Source: Diphasiastrum complanatum (Eukaryota; Streptophyta; Lycopodiopsida; Lycopodiales; Lycopodiaceae). From it: a stretch of DNA of 64,000 bases. The stretch spans positions 33,181 to 97,180 of the forward strand of contig MU831909.1 of assembly GCA_029204225.1 (NCBI GenBank), read 5' to 3'. Numbering within the stretch: position 1 is the first letter of the stretch; every line of letters starts with the position of its first letter. A model generated the notes under the pieces. That model saw only the letters and a program-made list of their open reading frames with translations. It did no database searches and was not told the origin of the DNA. Below are positions 51,801-61,391 of this stretch, piece by piece. A program made the position numbers and the translations under genes.

Positions 51801-52725
51801 ATGCGATTATTGAGTTTGATGTTGACTTCCAAATTTGCCTTATATCAGTGCTACCAAGGCCTAAGCATTTCCCTATTCAGTGTCTATATGTAATATATTG
51901 AAAGTGAGTATATAATGCAGCTTCAGTATATAATGCTTAGCTACTATAATAAATGGTACAAATTGCTATTTTGATTTGAATACAGAAACCCACGCTCTGA
52001 ACATTATGAATTTTGCTTTTAGATTTCCTTCAAGAGAAACCCACATTTTGAGCACAATGAATTTTGCTTTTAGGTGTCTTTCAAGGGCTTATGTCAAGAG
52101 AATACTGGAGAGGGCCAATGCCCAGAGTACACTGTTACTGTTTCATGCGCTCCAGTGAAAGCAAGGAAGACATTATTCAGGTGAGCGTAATTTGAACTGC
52201 CCATTGAAGTCAATGATAAAATTGATAACTTTACTTTTAATCCTTAGGAATATAGAACTGTGACGTTCAACATTGTAAACAGCGAGCTGAAAGGATCATG
52301 AGAGGTCGAATAAGGGACCCCTGCTTACATACAGTTCGAGATGTTGCACCAAACAAGGCAAGCCTGCTTGTTTCCTTGTTCTGCTCGTATTTTACATCAA
52401 GTGTAAAAGTGAATGAAATTTATGGTTTAGGGGAATTGTAACTTGAATCAAATTGAAAAAGATGTTTGTTTTGCAAAAGGTTGCAAACTTCAAAGAAAAA
52501 ATCGCATCGTGGTCTGAATCAACCAGAAACTTCGGTTTATGTTTTTGTTCTAACTTTTAGACCCTCAAATATTTGCAGACAATGCTGTGTCTCAGCTTCC
52601 AACTACCCGAATCTGTAGCATTTCAGGAGACTGCAGTAGAGTCGATGTATGATGTAGATGCGTGCAAATTGGAGAGATCAACTACTACAGATACATGTGA
52701 TATGAAACGAGCAAGAGTGGTGTAA
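34799..52725 (+). CDS. TRM5: tRNA (guanine(37)-N1)-methyltransferase, TRM5 type
   Basis: Ten exons: 34799-34935, 45915-46012, 46469-46573, 50158-50220, 50352-50425, 50540-51248, 51481-51687, 52074-52180, 52283-52357, 52579-52725; 1722 nt, 573 residues, all phases consistent. The family transfers methyl from S-adenosylmethionine to N1 of G37 next to the tRNA anticodon, preventing +1 frameshifting. Visible motifs: N-terminal domain ([37 protein letters not shown]), tRNA-binding/Rossmann core ([20 protein letters not shown]), AdoMet loop [40 protein letters not shown], the conserved NLPASA (51660), [14 protein letters not shown] and C-terminal [19 protein letters not shown] roughly 170-residue poorly conserved insert separates the DAR motif from NLPASA. 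Intron 1 is 11 kb of transposons; introns at 51249 and 52358 begin GC. Confidence 0.93.
35873..35903. repeat. (AT)n microsatellite at the left edge of the hAT element
   Basis: About 14 AT units immediately before the palindromic terminal region. Confidence 0.9.
35907..35973. repeat. Triple palindrome at the hAT left end
   Basis: 35907-35935 is a perfect 13-bp inverted repeat (GGTCCCGCGGTAC, three-base spacer, complement). 35941-35954 and 35960-35973 are two copies of the self-complementary GGTACCGCGGTACC. Likely terminal or subterminal binding sites for the transposase. Confidence 0.75.
36285..38604 (+). pseudogene. BED-finger / DUF659 hAT-type transposase
   Basis: Exon 1 36285-38144, exon 2 38260-38604. 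N-terminal BED zinc finger (about residues 25-55): [13 protein letters not shown] with the following H/C ligands in [10 protein letters not shown] Pro/Ser-rich linker follows (36616-36940), then DUF659 with [27 protein letters not shown] and [16 protein letters not shown]. Exon 2 gives [13 protein letters not shown] and [20 protein letters not shown], ending at a GT donor. One in-frame TAG (36613) and one frameshift near 36910 break it, and the C-terminal dimerisation exon is gone. Otherwise well preserved. Confidence 0.85.
38652..42787 (-). pseudogene. Nearly complete Ty1/copia gag-pol
   Basis: Starts at 42787 ([20 protein letters not shown]). gag with [15 protein letters not shown]; zinc knuckle CNYCG-x-YGHFAFEC interrupted by a TAA (about 42000); protease [14 protein letters not shown]; pre-integrase [14 protein letters not shown]; integrase [20 protein letters not shown] and [10 protein letters not shown]; a TGA at about 40920 just after VAERKN; RT with [31 protein letters not shown] and an intact YVDD; a TGA at 39492; a frameshift at about 39250; RNase [11 protein letters not shown]; a TGA near 39016; end at AIEGGC. 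Only four stops and one frameshift in 4.1 kb. A polypurine tract then TGTTGA marks the 3' end, but no LTR is present on either side. Confidence 0.88.
42890..44640 (+). mobile_element. LINE copy F, internally deleted
   Basis: 42900-43370 covers the endonuclease-RT linker ([17 protein letters not shown]). 43402-44100 encodes the RT fingers and palm start: [57 protein letters not shown] and [20 protein letters not shown] (first catalytic Asp). At about 44100 the frame jumps to the ORF2 C-terminal tail ([20 protein letters not shown], as in copy A), so the YADD region, thumb and finger are missing. The 3' UTR ends in the family hairpin (44571-44602) and short AAT/TTC/TC repeats. Confidence 0.85.
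44571..44602 (+). other. LINE 3'-terminal hairpin
   Basis: CTTTTG...GTACC-TTT-GGGTAC-CAAAAG. The inner stem differs from copies B and C by a paired change (G-C to A-T), keeping the stem. Confidence 0.65.
44680..45837 (-). mobile_element. LINE copy G, minus strand, internally deleted
   Basis: Reading leftward: endonuclease C-terminus ([16 protein letters not shown] and [12 protein letters not shown] at 45830-45730), the linker ending [13 protein letters not shown] (about 45400), then directly the RT C-terminal part ([52 protein letters not shown]), a frameshift, and the CCHC finger [20 protein letters not shown]. The RT catalytic core is deleted. Lies tail to tail with copy F, 50 bp apart. 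Confidence 0.8.
45462..45550 (-). repeat. 45-bp tandem duplication in LINE copy G
   Basis: Two adjacent copies of a unit starting ATTATGAGGTTTGGAAGG, period 45. It duplicates 15 residues ([14 protein letters not shown]-) in frame in the linker. Confidence 0.85.
45849..45890. repeat. (GA)n microsatellite before TRM5 exon 2
   Basis: About 21 AG units; 24 bp before the TRM5 acceptor and 11 bp from the 5' end of the minus LINE, for which it is (TC)n on the sense strand. Confidence 0.95.
46574..50157. other. TRM5 intron 3 (3.6 kb)
   Basis: GT donor at 46574, AG acceptor at 50156-50157. AT-rich; no transposon protein motif recognised. Open frames at 48046-48339 and 48877-49323 match no family I know and lack supporting signals. 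Confidence 0.6.
50540..51248 (+). other. TRM5: TRM5 catalytic exon
   Basis: Encodes from [16 protein letters not shown] through the AdoMet-binding core and the variable insert to SSSTEQ. The exon must end at 51248: a TGA follows in frame at 51257, no GT donor fits, and AACAAG|GCAAGA gives the phase needed by the acceptor at 51480. Confidence 0.85.
51985..52085 (+). repeat. Tandemly duplicated splice acceptor in TRM5
   Basis: Two copies, 51985-52034 and 52036-52085, period 51, differing at roughly eight positions. Each contains ATGAATTTTGCTTTTAG followed by a ...CTTTCAAG-like exon start. Only the second copy gives the TRM5 frame. Confidence 0.8.
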
Positions 52726-53510
52726 AAATATCTTCAGTGGATCTGCTAACCTGCTTGATTATTCAAACCTTGGATATGGATATGCTTTGCATTGAAGTGG
52801 AAGATCAGAAGAAATAATCCTGCTGTGATAATCCCTTTCAGCTTCATTAGCACTCCAATACCAAGAAAGAAATTGGACATTCTATATCTTCCAGGTCAGT
52901 CATTTTGAAGGGCCAAGAAATGCCTTAGTTTTGATTCTTACCGGAAGCTGTTCAAGCACATAAGATCAAACAGCAGCTTTGTGCTCTCTGAAGTAAGGGA
53001 GCTCTATTGCATGGGACAGTATAACTTTTTTGGATAGTTGATCTGGTTAAGGTCAGTAGTGGGATTCTTTAACTGCATTTGATAATTGCGTAGTTCAAAG
53101 TTCCAACAAATATTGATTCTTTGGCTTTTAATTCAATCCAAGTTGTTTTTGGATTCAAATACGAATTCTAATGTACTACTACTAAAAATCTACCCATTGT
53201 TTCCACAATTTGAAATTTTTTGGGGTTGTTTTGAATCATTTGGAGAAATTTTGTTTTAACAGATCACATCGTTTTGTTTGCAAGCAACATCCCTCATCAG
53301 AACTAGTCAAATTTGCTAAGACCAACCAGCTGTTTATTCAAGACTTTGAAACCTTTGTTTGTTTTTGCAATCTAGGTAACATAAAACCATATAAATTTTC
53401 TGCCCAAAGACTCGCTTTTGGAAGGATGCATCATGAACACAAATGCCGATCGTTTTGAAAAGAGAAATGCTGACAAAACAAAAGTCTAAAAAATGTGATT
53501 AGCCACGTTC
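52726..53510. other. TRM5 3' flank
   Basis: 3' untranslated and intergenic sequence; no poly(A) signal is certain and no other gene is recognised. Confidence 0.5.
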
Positions 53511-53514
53511 ACTG

Positions 53515-53870
53515 AGAGCCATATGCAAGACCGCAAAGCTCTCAATGTTCGTGTTAGAGGTATTCTTAACTCCCAAAATGTTGTTTGAAGAAGCTGAGAA
53601 GTTTTTGGATGAAAATCTTCAGCACCATAGCACATTTATGGAAACTGCTCAGCAACCCTAAGGACCTGCATACTTTTGTTATCCACTTCACATCAGTGTC
53701 TCACCGGCGTAAATTTTTGGGGAAGCGATCTAAATTGCGTGATACCAAATTTTATTTGGACGAAGATCTTACTTTCATCAAGTCCAAGAACATAAGAAGG
53801 CAAGACAAAAAGCTTTGCCAATTGGCAAACGGCTTATCTATTGTGATGGTATTATTAGATTAGAACGCAA
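53515..53870 (+). pseudogene. LINE ORF1 RNA-binding domain relic
   Basis: Frames 53525-53870, with one shift, read KALNVRVRGIL, EEAEKFLDENLQHHSTFM, LHTFVIHFTSVSHRRKFLGK, FYLDEDLTFIKSK and GKRLIYCDG, paralleling the ORF1 of copy E position by position. About 310 bp downstream is another (TC)n array. Confidence 0.65.
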
Positions 53871-54180
53871 TGATTGAAAATCAGTAAAAGTTGGCTTGAT
53901 CACTTAATTCAAGCCGAGGAAGTTTCTTGAAGATTCATTCATGTTGCTGAGTAAAATTAAGATGGGGAAGAAAGAGAGGTGGTCAGAGATTTTTTCAAAC
54001 AAATTAAATATCTCTAATTAAAGTGTAATCCATAATTGACTCTCAATCATACTACGATTACATGGTTTTTACTTGAATTGTCAAAAAACGTCAGGTGTGA
54101 ACTCAAGCGAAGCGATCAATATGCTACGTTGCAACAAGCAATGGATGATGCTTTTCGAAAAAAAGATATTCTTGAAGATG

Positions 54181-54182
<2 letters not shown>

Positions 54183-54240
<58 letters not shown>
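54183..54240 (+). repeat. (TC)n microsatellite
   Basis: About 28 CT units. The preceding frame (54085-54182, QYATLQQAMDDAFRKKDIL) is open but unrecognised. Confidence 0.95.
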
Positions 54241-54241
<1 letters not shown>

Positions 54242-55761
54242 CCTAAACTCCTAACCAACACTCATCGAAACATGCATTGATCACCACAAATTTTAAGCTT
54301 TTTTTATTCCCTATAAGCACATAGCATCAGCACTAACATAGTGGAGCTGGTTGCATCCTCTCCTCCCAGCCTTTGCTGCAGAAATTTTAATGCAGATGAT
54401 GAACCTAATATTAAAATGTTGTTTTACACAGTTGGGAAAATTACTACTATATCTACTACCATTGCATCTACCAACTTGAATGCAACTGCAGATTTGATGA
54501 TGGATAATTTCAAAAATCTCAAGTCTAGATGCTTATCAATGGATTTATAGCAAGATCCTAATTTTAATGAGTAATGACACATTTATAAATACAAAATACA
54601 TTCCATTGCTCACAACGTGTTGATCCAACAACACGTGAAGAGGTCGTGCAACAAGAAGAGCTAGTTGAAGAAGAAGAAGAAGAGGCTGAGCCTCAATCTA
54701 GCCCAGCTAGCACCTCGACACACTCGTAGCTTATAAACAAAATTTGGATGGTCGAGTGGTCACCACGGTCACTAACAATACGAAGCTGTTGGTGAGCTAG
54801 AGCAGCTCAAGCAGGATTTCCAGGTGGTGTAGCAGCACACGCATGCAGAAAAAGAAAAAGCCCTAAAGTTGAAAAAGCATGAGACGACCCTTTAGGACTA
54901 CATCAAGGTGTTATACAAGTCGGTGGTGGACACAACTACAAAGGTCAAGGAAGCCATAACTATCGCACATCGGTAGCTCGACCCCCTCCAGGTCCAACTC
55001 CAGGTAGCCCGAACAAAAAATCTATAGTTGGTAGCGGAGGTGGATACACTAAAAAAGGAACGCACAAAATGGCACGCCCACCAACCAGTCTTACACGCCC
55101 ACTCACCCAACATGAAGCCGATTATTGGCTCAACATGTGGACTTCTATAAATAGACATTGGCGGGCTTTGAGGCAACATCTGACCAATATCGGCAAATGG
55201 CACAACACAAGTTATCCAAACCCAAGGCCACGCTCCAAAATTGGAAAAATCAAACGGCCCCACAACAGACATCCCAGGTGGTAATTCCACCACCACCCCA
55301 ATTTGAAGCTGCTTAAAGCCAAGATCATGGGGGTGATTCACATGCAATAGCCATATACCACAATGCAACAGAACCACTGTGCCCACAACAACGGAGCAAC
55401 CAGCCTTCTCATCTCAAGGCTCTCACTCCATATTCGCATCTAGGGCCTTCAGGAAGCCCAAAAGCGTGGAGGAAATTGATGAATTCTTGTGTACATACCC
55501 TCACGCGGCGAGTGGCAGATCTCATTTACTAGCTCAAAATAGAAGGCAAAAAAATATCTTGCATCCAAGCATTGGCCCCAAAACTTTCATGGCGGCAACT
55601 CATTTTTGAAAAGACTCATTTGGCCATCAGACTATATGTGGCCAGAGCCCGAGATCTCTCAGAATAAACTCCCAGTATGTCCTCATTCCAAGGCGTAGAA
55701 AGTGGGCAGAGTGCGGCATTCCTTTGGACCAGATTACGGTTAAAACTAGTTCAGGTCATCC
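54241..55761. other. Unidentified sequence left of an LTR, possibly decayed gag
   Basis: Contains a (GAA)-rich Glu tract at 54666-54692 and charged, coiled-coil-like frames around 54895-55060 (KVKEAITIAHR, AEVDTLKKERTKWH) with many stops. It could be the remains of a retrotransposon interior reading into the LTR at 55762, but no diagnostic motif is present. Confidence 0.3.
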
Positions 55762-56310
55762 TGTTGTGGGAAATATGTGTACATAAATAAACAGGCCCAT
55801 CAAAAATATAAAAAAACTTTTCTGAAAATTAAAATAGGTGCGAGGATCGTGGCATCTTGCATGAGTAAGCTCATAACCCAATGAGCACATTTGTAAAGTA
55901 TAAGTTATTGTAACATAGAATAAAATAGACTTGGGCCTTGTAAATAAAGATAAGAAAAGCCCAAAGTCTAAGTTACAAAGTTCCAAGTTAGAGTCAAAGT
56001 CAAAATGGTGGTAGTTGAGATGTGCTACTTTGTGCAAGAGACTCTACCGTTTTGGCGAATCCAAGCATACTCATGTGCTTAGAGTAGTGATGAAAGCAGA
56101 TAAGCTAACCTCCCCCACTTTCTACTCTCTCTCTTTCTTTTTTATCTATGAGAATGTGTATTGTGATTAGTGTTAGTGGGAAGGGGGTGGAGTAGTGTTA
56201 AAATTAGGAATACAACTAAGTTACAACTAAAATCTAGTTAGAGCTCTATCTTTGTCTTCTAACCCCTTTTGACAGGCAGAGGGGTTTCTCACCATCTATC
56301 TCTACACCCA
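55762..56310 (+). repeat. LTR, left copy (gypsy type)
   Basis: Starts TGTTGTGGG, ends near CTACACCCA, and aligns with 59362-60100 along most of its length (shared AGTCAAAGTCAAAATGGTG, GAGACTCTACC, GGCAGAGG near the end). No primer-binding site follows, so it is a 3' LTR or a solo LTR. Confidence 0.7.
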
Positions 56311-56314
56311 ATAG

Positions 56315-59300
56315 TAGCCCTTGACCACCAAGCATGCCTTGTGCTTTTCAATCGATCTATCAACATGAAATTTGGTTCTATATCCCCATTTATTACTAAT
56401 GGGTTTTTTGCCAACTAAAAGATTAATGAGGTCCCATATACCATGCTTGTGGATTGCATCCATCTCTTCTTCCATAGCCATTTCCCACTCCTAAAGGTCC
56501 TTTGCCTCATCGTAAGTTGTCGGCTCTTGACACTTCATGATCTCACTCATGAGGGTGTAGTTCACATGGTAGCGATTGGGAGCTCTCCTCTCTCTCATTG
56601 ATCTTCTCACAACACTTCGTGAGCTCGATCTTGGTATACTCATCCTCACATCTTTCATGATATTTTCATACCACTTAGGCACCTTCAACTAGTGTGATAC
56701 ACTTCTTGATGAGTAGGTATCCCAAGGAGTGTCCAAATATAACCTTTTGCTTCCCACATATTTCTCCTTCGCAGCACCAATCGGCAAATATCTCCCCCTT
56801 GGCTCGTAGATGGATATCGATCATGTTCGTCTTTGTGGACTTGATCCTCGTGGGTAATTTCCTGTTGGCATCGGCAATGTGCACGTGCAGTTTTCATATA
56901 GTAAGATAGAGAACATTTCAAATGTACTTTATGTGCCTGGACTTACAAAAAGCTTGCTTTCAGTGGGGGTCATGGCAAATCAATGGCTAAAGGTTGAGTT
57001 TGTCAAAGATAGTTGCTTGATGAAAGATATGGATCATGATTACAAAGTTGTGGCAGCAGAATATTGTGATAATAATTGTGGGCTCTACAAGTTTGGATGC
57101 GGACAAACCTGGAGAATACGGATTAGCTTCGTCAATAGCTTCACAATCTGAGTTGTTGTAGAGAAGAATGGGTCATTTGAACTATGGAAGTCTACAGCTG
57201 ATGGCCAAATTGAAAATGGTGAGTGGACTGCCTGCAATACAGGATGAGCAGCAATCCATTTGTGAAGGATGTTTCATTTGACCAATTTCCCTCTTATAGT
57301 GAGCTTTACATTTGACTCCATTGGTGTATCACGAGATTTAGCATCTACCATATGAAATCTTTTTAGAATAGAATCGGCATACTTCTCTTGACAAATGAAA
57401 GTAGATTGAGAAGTTCTAAATACCTCTATTTCCAAGATATAATGCAAAAGACCAAGATCATGCACATCAAACTCTTTTTTTAGTCCAATCTTGATATCAT
57501 TAATATCTTGATTGTTGCCTTCACTCAAAATGATATCATCCACATAGATTAGAAGAATGGTAACATCATTTCCAACAAATCTATAGTAAAGTGAATGATC
57601 ATACTCACTCATCTTGAAATTTTGAGAAAGTAGAAAGATGTTAAGCTTAGCATACCAACTCCTTGGTGCTTGCTTAAGTCCATACAAACTCTTTTGTAAA
57701 AACACACATGATCATGTGAAATATAGCCGCCAGGTTGCTCCATAAACTCCTCCTCCTCAAGATCACCATTCAAGAATGCATTTGTGATATCCAATTGCCA
57801 TAGATCCTATCCAAAAAGTGTTACAAGAGATATGATAACCCGAATGCTTACCAGCTTCTCCACGGGTGCAAAGGTCTCATCATAGTCAATTCCATACTCT
57901 TGTGCGTATCTTTTTCCCACCAACCTTGCTTTGTACTTGTTGATTTATCCATCGGTTTGTCTTCACTTTGAAGATCCACTTGCATCCAATAGCCTTCTTG
58001 TCCTTTGGAAGTTCCACCAATCTCCATGTGTCATTCTTCATAAGAGCTTGATACTCAAGATCCAGTGCTTGGATCCGCACCCCTCTTTTTGTCTTGTTTC
58101 ATCTACACATGTAGGTTCACATCAAAAGAGGTTAGGAAAGCATAGTCTGTACCACCAACAACTTGCTTACCTTTTTCATGATAAGTGAGCCCCAAAGGTT
58201 GTTGCCTTTTGCCTTGATGTCCTCCTTGGCTTTTGATTTGAAGTAGGCTCTTCAACATCAACATCCAAAGTATCATCAATGTCATCAACATCAAGAATGT
58301 TAGATCCAACATCCATAGCACCACTTGAAGAAACTTTTGGAAAGTTTCCCTCATCAAAAATGACATCTCTTCCAATGACCACTTTCTTAGTTGAAGGAAT
58401 AAAACCTTTGTTAGCCTTGCTCACCTCACTATAACCAACAAATATACCTTTCCTTGAAGATGAGTCCTCCTTTGTCCTATCATCAAGAGTGATGTTGATA
58501 TAGCAAATGCATCCAAAAGTTTTGAAAAACTTGACACTCGGCCTTCTACCAAAAAAGACTTTAAAAGGATTTTTTCCAGCCAATATCACACTCGGCCATC
58601 TATTTAGGAAGATTTGCACCTAACCTCATGGATTTGGCTCCTTCACATAAGGTTCTATTCTTCCTCTTGGCCACTCCATTTTGTTATGGTGTCCTTGGGC
58701 TTGTGTACTCCCTCTTGATCCCATTTGCATCACAAAATGCTTTGAACTTGGTAGAAATGTACTCACCACCATTGTCACTCCTCAAGCACTTGATTTTTGT
58801 ATAAAATTGGATCTCCTTTGCAATATTGAACTTGACTAATTCATCAAACACCTCATCTTTGCTCTTTGGTAGATAAACCCAACAAAATCTACTAAAATCA
58901 TCAATCGAAGTCACATACATTTTAGCAACTCCATTGCTAATTGTAGTAACACCATGAATATCCGAATGCACAAGTTGAAAAGGCTTACTTGACCTTGATG
59001 TAGGTAACCTATGTGACTTTGATAAAGCACATTGCTCACAAACTGATTCAAGCTTGTTAGAGAGTTGGGAAGACCAAAAACAACTTGCCTCTTTGCCATC
59101 ACCTGCAATGACTTGTAGTTGAGATGCCCCAATCTCTCGTGCCATACCTCTTGCATTGACAATTTATCCTTTGCCATACATCCAACTTGGTTAGCAACAA
59201 CACAAGCATCAAATTTGAACAACTTACCTTGTCTCTTCCCTTTTGCAATCAATTTACTCTCCTTCTTGATCAAACAAACATCACCTCACGAAGATCTGAT

Positions 59301-59330
59301 CATTAGTATAAAAGTACAGTAAGGTACTGT
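56315..59330 (-). pseudogene. Ty1/copia pol relic, minus strand
   Basis: Reading leftward: a protease/integrase linker, then WHERLGHLNYKSLQVMAKRQ (59160), integrase LVHSDIHGVTTISNGVAKMY, YVTSIDDFSRFCWVYLPKS and CLRSDNGGEYISTKFK, post-integrase RRPSVKFFKTFGCICYINI, linker, RT start [51 protein letters not shown], and palm with LLIYVDDIIL. It stops at about 57274. Separate pieces include a second RT start at 56320-56420. A + strand protease-linker fragment (56879-57150, [18 protein letters not shown]) lies within. Related to the copia at 716-3041. No gag; many breaks. Confidence 0.8.
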
Positions 59331-59361
59331 CCTTGTCCGTACAACAGCAGCCTACTATCCT

Positions 59362-60100
59362 TGTTGTGGATAATTCCTATACATAAATAAAATAGTCGGA
59401 AGTAGAAGATAAGTTGTGAGGGCCGTGGCACCATGCGTGCGTAATGAGCACTTGTAAAGTAATGTATTTTAAAAAAACTAGACTTTGGGCCATGTAATTA
59501 AAATAATGTTAAAGGGCCCAAAGTTTAAGTTAACTAAATTCTGTTAAGTAGTCAAAGTCAAAATGGTGTTAGGTGGGGTGTGCTTCTTTGTGCACCATAG
59601 ATTGAAGTGTGTTTCCTTTGAAGGGTTTGGATTTCAATCCTCCATTTCTTAAAGTATCCAGTAGAAGCCAAGGGGCAAGGGCCTCCCCAAAGATAATGTA
59701 CTTCATTTTACATGCTAATAGAGAGGAGGAGACTCTACCATTTTGAGTGCTCAAGCATCCTCATGTGCTATTGTTTTTTGTCTTATGCTCATTGTTTGAA
59801 GTTTATTATTTCCCTTTTGTTTGCTATTCATTGTTTATCCTAGTTAAGGCTTTTCCATTTGATGCATGCAATAGCTAATGAGCACCTCCTTCTAAACTCT
59901 CTCTCTCACCTCCTTTCACCTCTATCCAAGATGTGTGCGTGGTTAGTATTAGTTTGGAGTTAGAGTTAGTGTGGGATAGTGTTAGTTTGTGTTAGAGGGC
60001 AACTAAGTAAGCAATTAAGCATAGTTATAATTTCTATTTTTGTGGTTCTAATCCCTTTTTGATAGGCAGAGGACTGCTCACCACCATTGCTACACCCTAA
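59362..60100 (+). repeat. 5' LTR of a gypsy element (right copy)
   Basis: Starts TGTTGTGGATAA and ends CTACACCCT just before a primer-binding site. Longer than 55762-56310 because of an internal segment at about 59587-59720 and another near 59765-59880. Confidence 0.75.
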
Positions 60101-60102
60101 AG

Positions 60103-60120
60103 TGGCGTCGTTGCCAGGGA
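60103..60120 (+). other. Primer-binding site, TGGCG type
   Basis: TGGCGTCGTTGCCAGGGA resembles the TGGCGCCGTTGCCGGGGA site used by plant Tat/Athila-type gypsy elements, with two substitutions. It fixes the 59362-60100 repeat as a 5' LTR reading rightward. Confidence 0.8.
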
Positions 60121-60329
60121 TAGGCCATTACTAACTAGTTTAGTTGTCATTTAAGTTTTGTGTGATTGATCTATTGGAAGCTAGCAGAGGAAGTGTTTGG
60201 AGGTAGTGGAGACTTGAAACAGCCTCTAAGGGCTTAACATATCATCACATTCGTCAAAAAAACCAAAAAATCTACAATTTTGGAGAGAAAAAGTGAGCCA
60301 AAAATCATTAAATCTTTATTGCTCCCTAT

Positions 60330-61060
60330 CTAGTGGATAAGAACCCTCGCATGACTGGCAATAGTCTGAGGACACTGTTCTAGCCCTACATAGAAGCCTG
60401 CGAGAGTTACTTCCCAGCAGACTAAAAAAATTTCAAAAATGATCAGTAACCTTCGCCAGACCTCCTGTTGCTAAATCTCACTGAGATGAGCTCACAAACG
60501 AATCTGCGAGAGTACTTTACAGTGGAAGACCCCATGCGAGAGTTTCCAAGATCCAAAAGAGCCAAAATGAAGCCAAAACCCTCGCAAATCTCATTTTTGC
60601 AATTTTTGTGACAACTAACTCTCGCCAGATCTCTTGTAGCTAAATCTCATTGAGATAGGCTCACAGAGGAGTCTGCGAGAGTTCATCTTGTTCCAGTAAA
60701 GTGTAAGAAGGTTCTAAATGCTGAAAAAGGTGGAGAATCAACAAAAGAAAAGAACCCTCGCACAAGTAACTCTCATCGACTAGTCCATTGAGTCCATAAA
60801 GTCATTTTCCATCAGTGATCATGTCTGCGAGAGTTAATATGAAACTTGATGAATCTATAAGCTAAAAAGTGGTCAAAAATATCATCAAACATCAATAACT
60901 TCCAAATCTGAAAGAGTTAACCTTCATCACTTTATTTAGAGCCAGATCCATACCAGATCTAGTTTCAGTTAAGAGGACGAGAGTTACTTCCTAGTAGATC
61001 TCAAAATATCAAAGTTCTTGTCTGCAAAATAGTATAAAAAACTCTCGTACATCCAGCCCT
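60330..61060 (+). repeat. Leader with dispersed TGCGAGAGTT motifs in both orientations
   Basis: TGCGAGAGTT-type motifs or their complement AACTCTCGCA (and AACCCTCGCA) occur about a dozen times, near 60348, 60400, 60506, 60536, 60578, 60622, 60674, 60754, 60830, 60980 and 61040. A 66-bp segment at 60452-60517 is repeated at 60623-60688 (shared TAAATCTCA-TGAGAT and TCTGCGAGAG). Untranslated leader between primer-binding site and gag. Confidence 0.75.
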
Positions 61061-61391
61061 CGAGGGCATGAGTAACATTCATAGATAGGATCAGTAGCAA
61101 GATCTACCTCTAGTGTGAAAATTTCTGGCCAATCATATTAAGGATCAGAGAGTTATCAAGGAAAAACCATCGAAAAAGAGCTAAAATCAGACTAATAGCA
61201 ATCAAAACTGATCATATCCTCACATATCCAGATTGTTTTTCCCACATCCATCAAGATCCAGTAATCCTAGACTTTTTCGATGAATGAATCTGAAATCCGG
61301 ATGATCAGTAGCAAGAAGATTTGGGAATCAAGCACCAAACCTCCCTAGAGTTGTAGCCGCGTAGATTGAATAAGGAGCATGACCAGCAGAA

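Noticed and set aside
59569-59754. 61-codon minus frame inside the right gypsy LTR
   Set aside because: Lies in a segment absent from the left LTR, so it is probably a small insertion; the peptide is not recognised.
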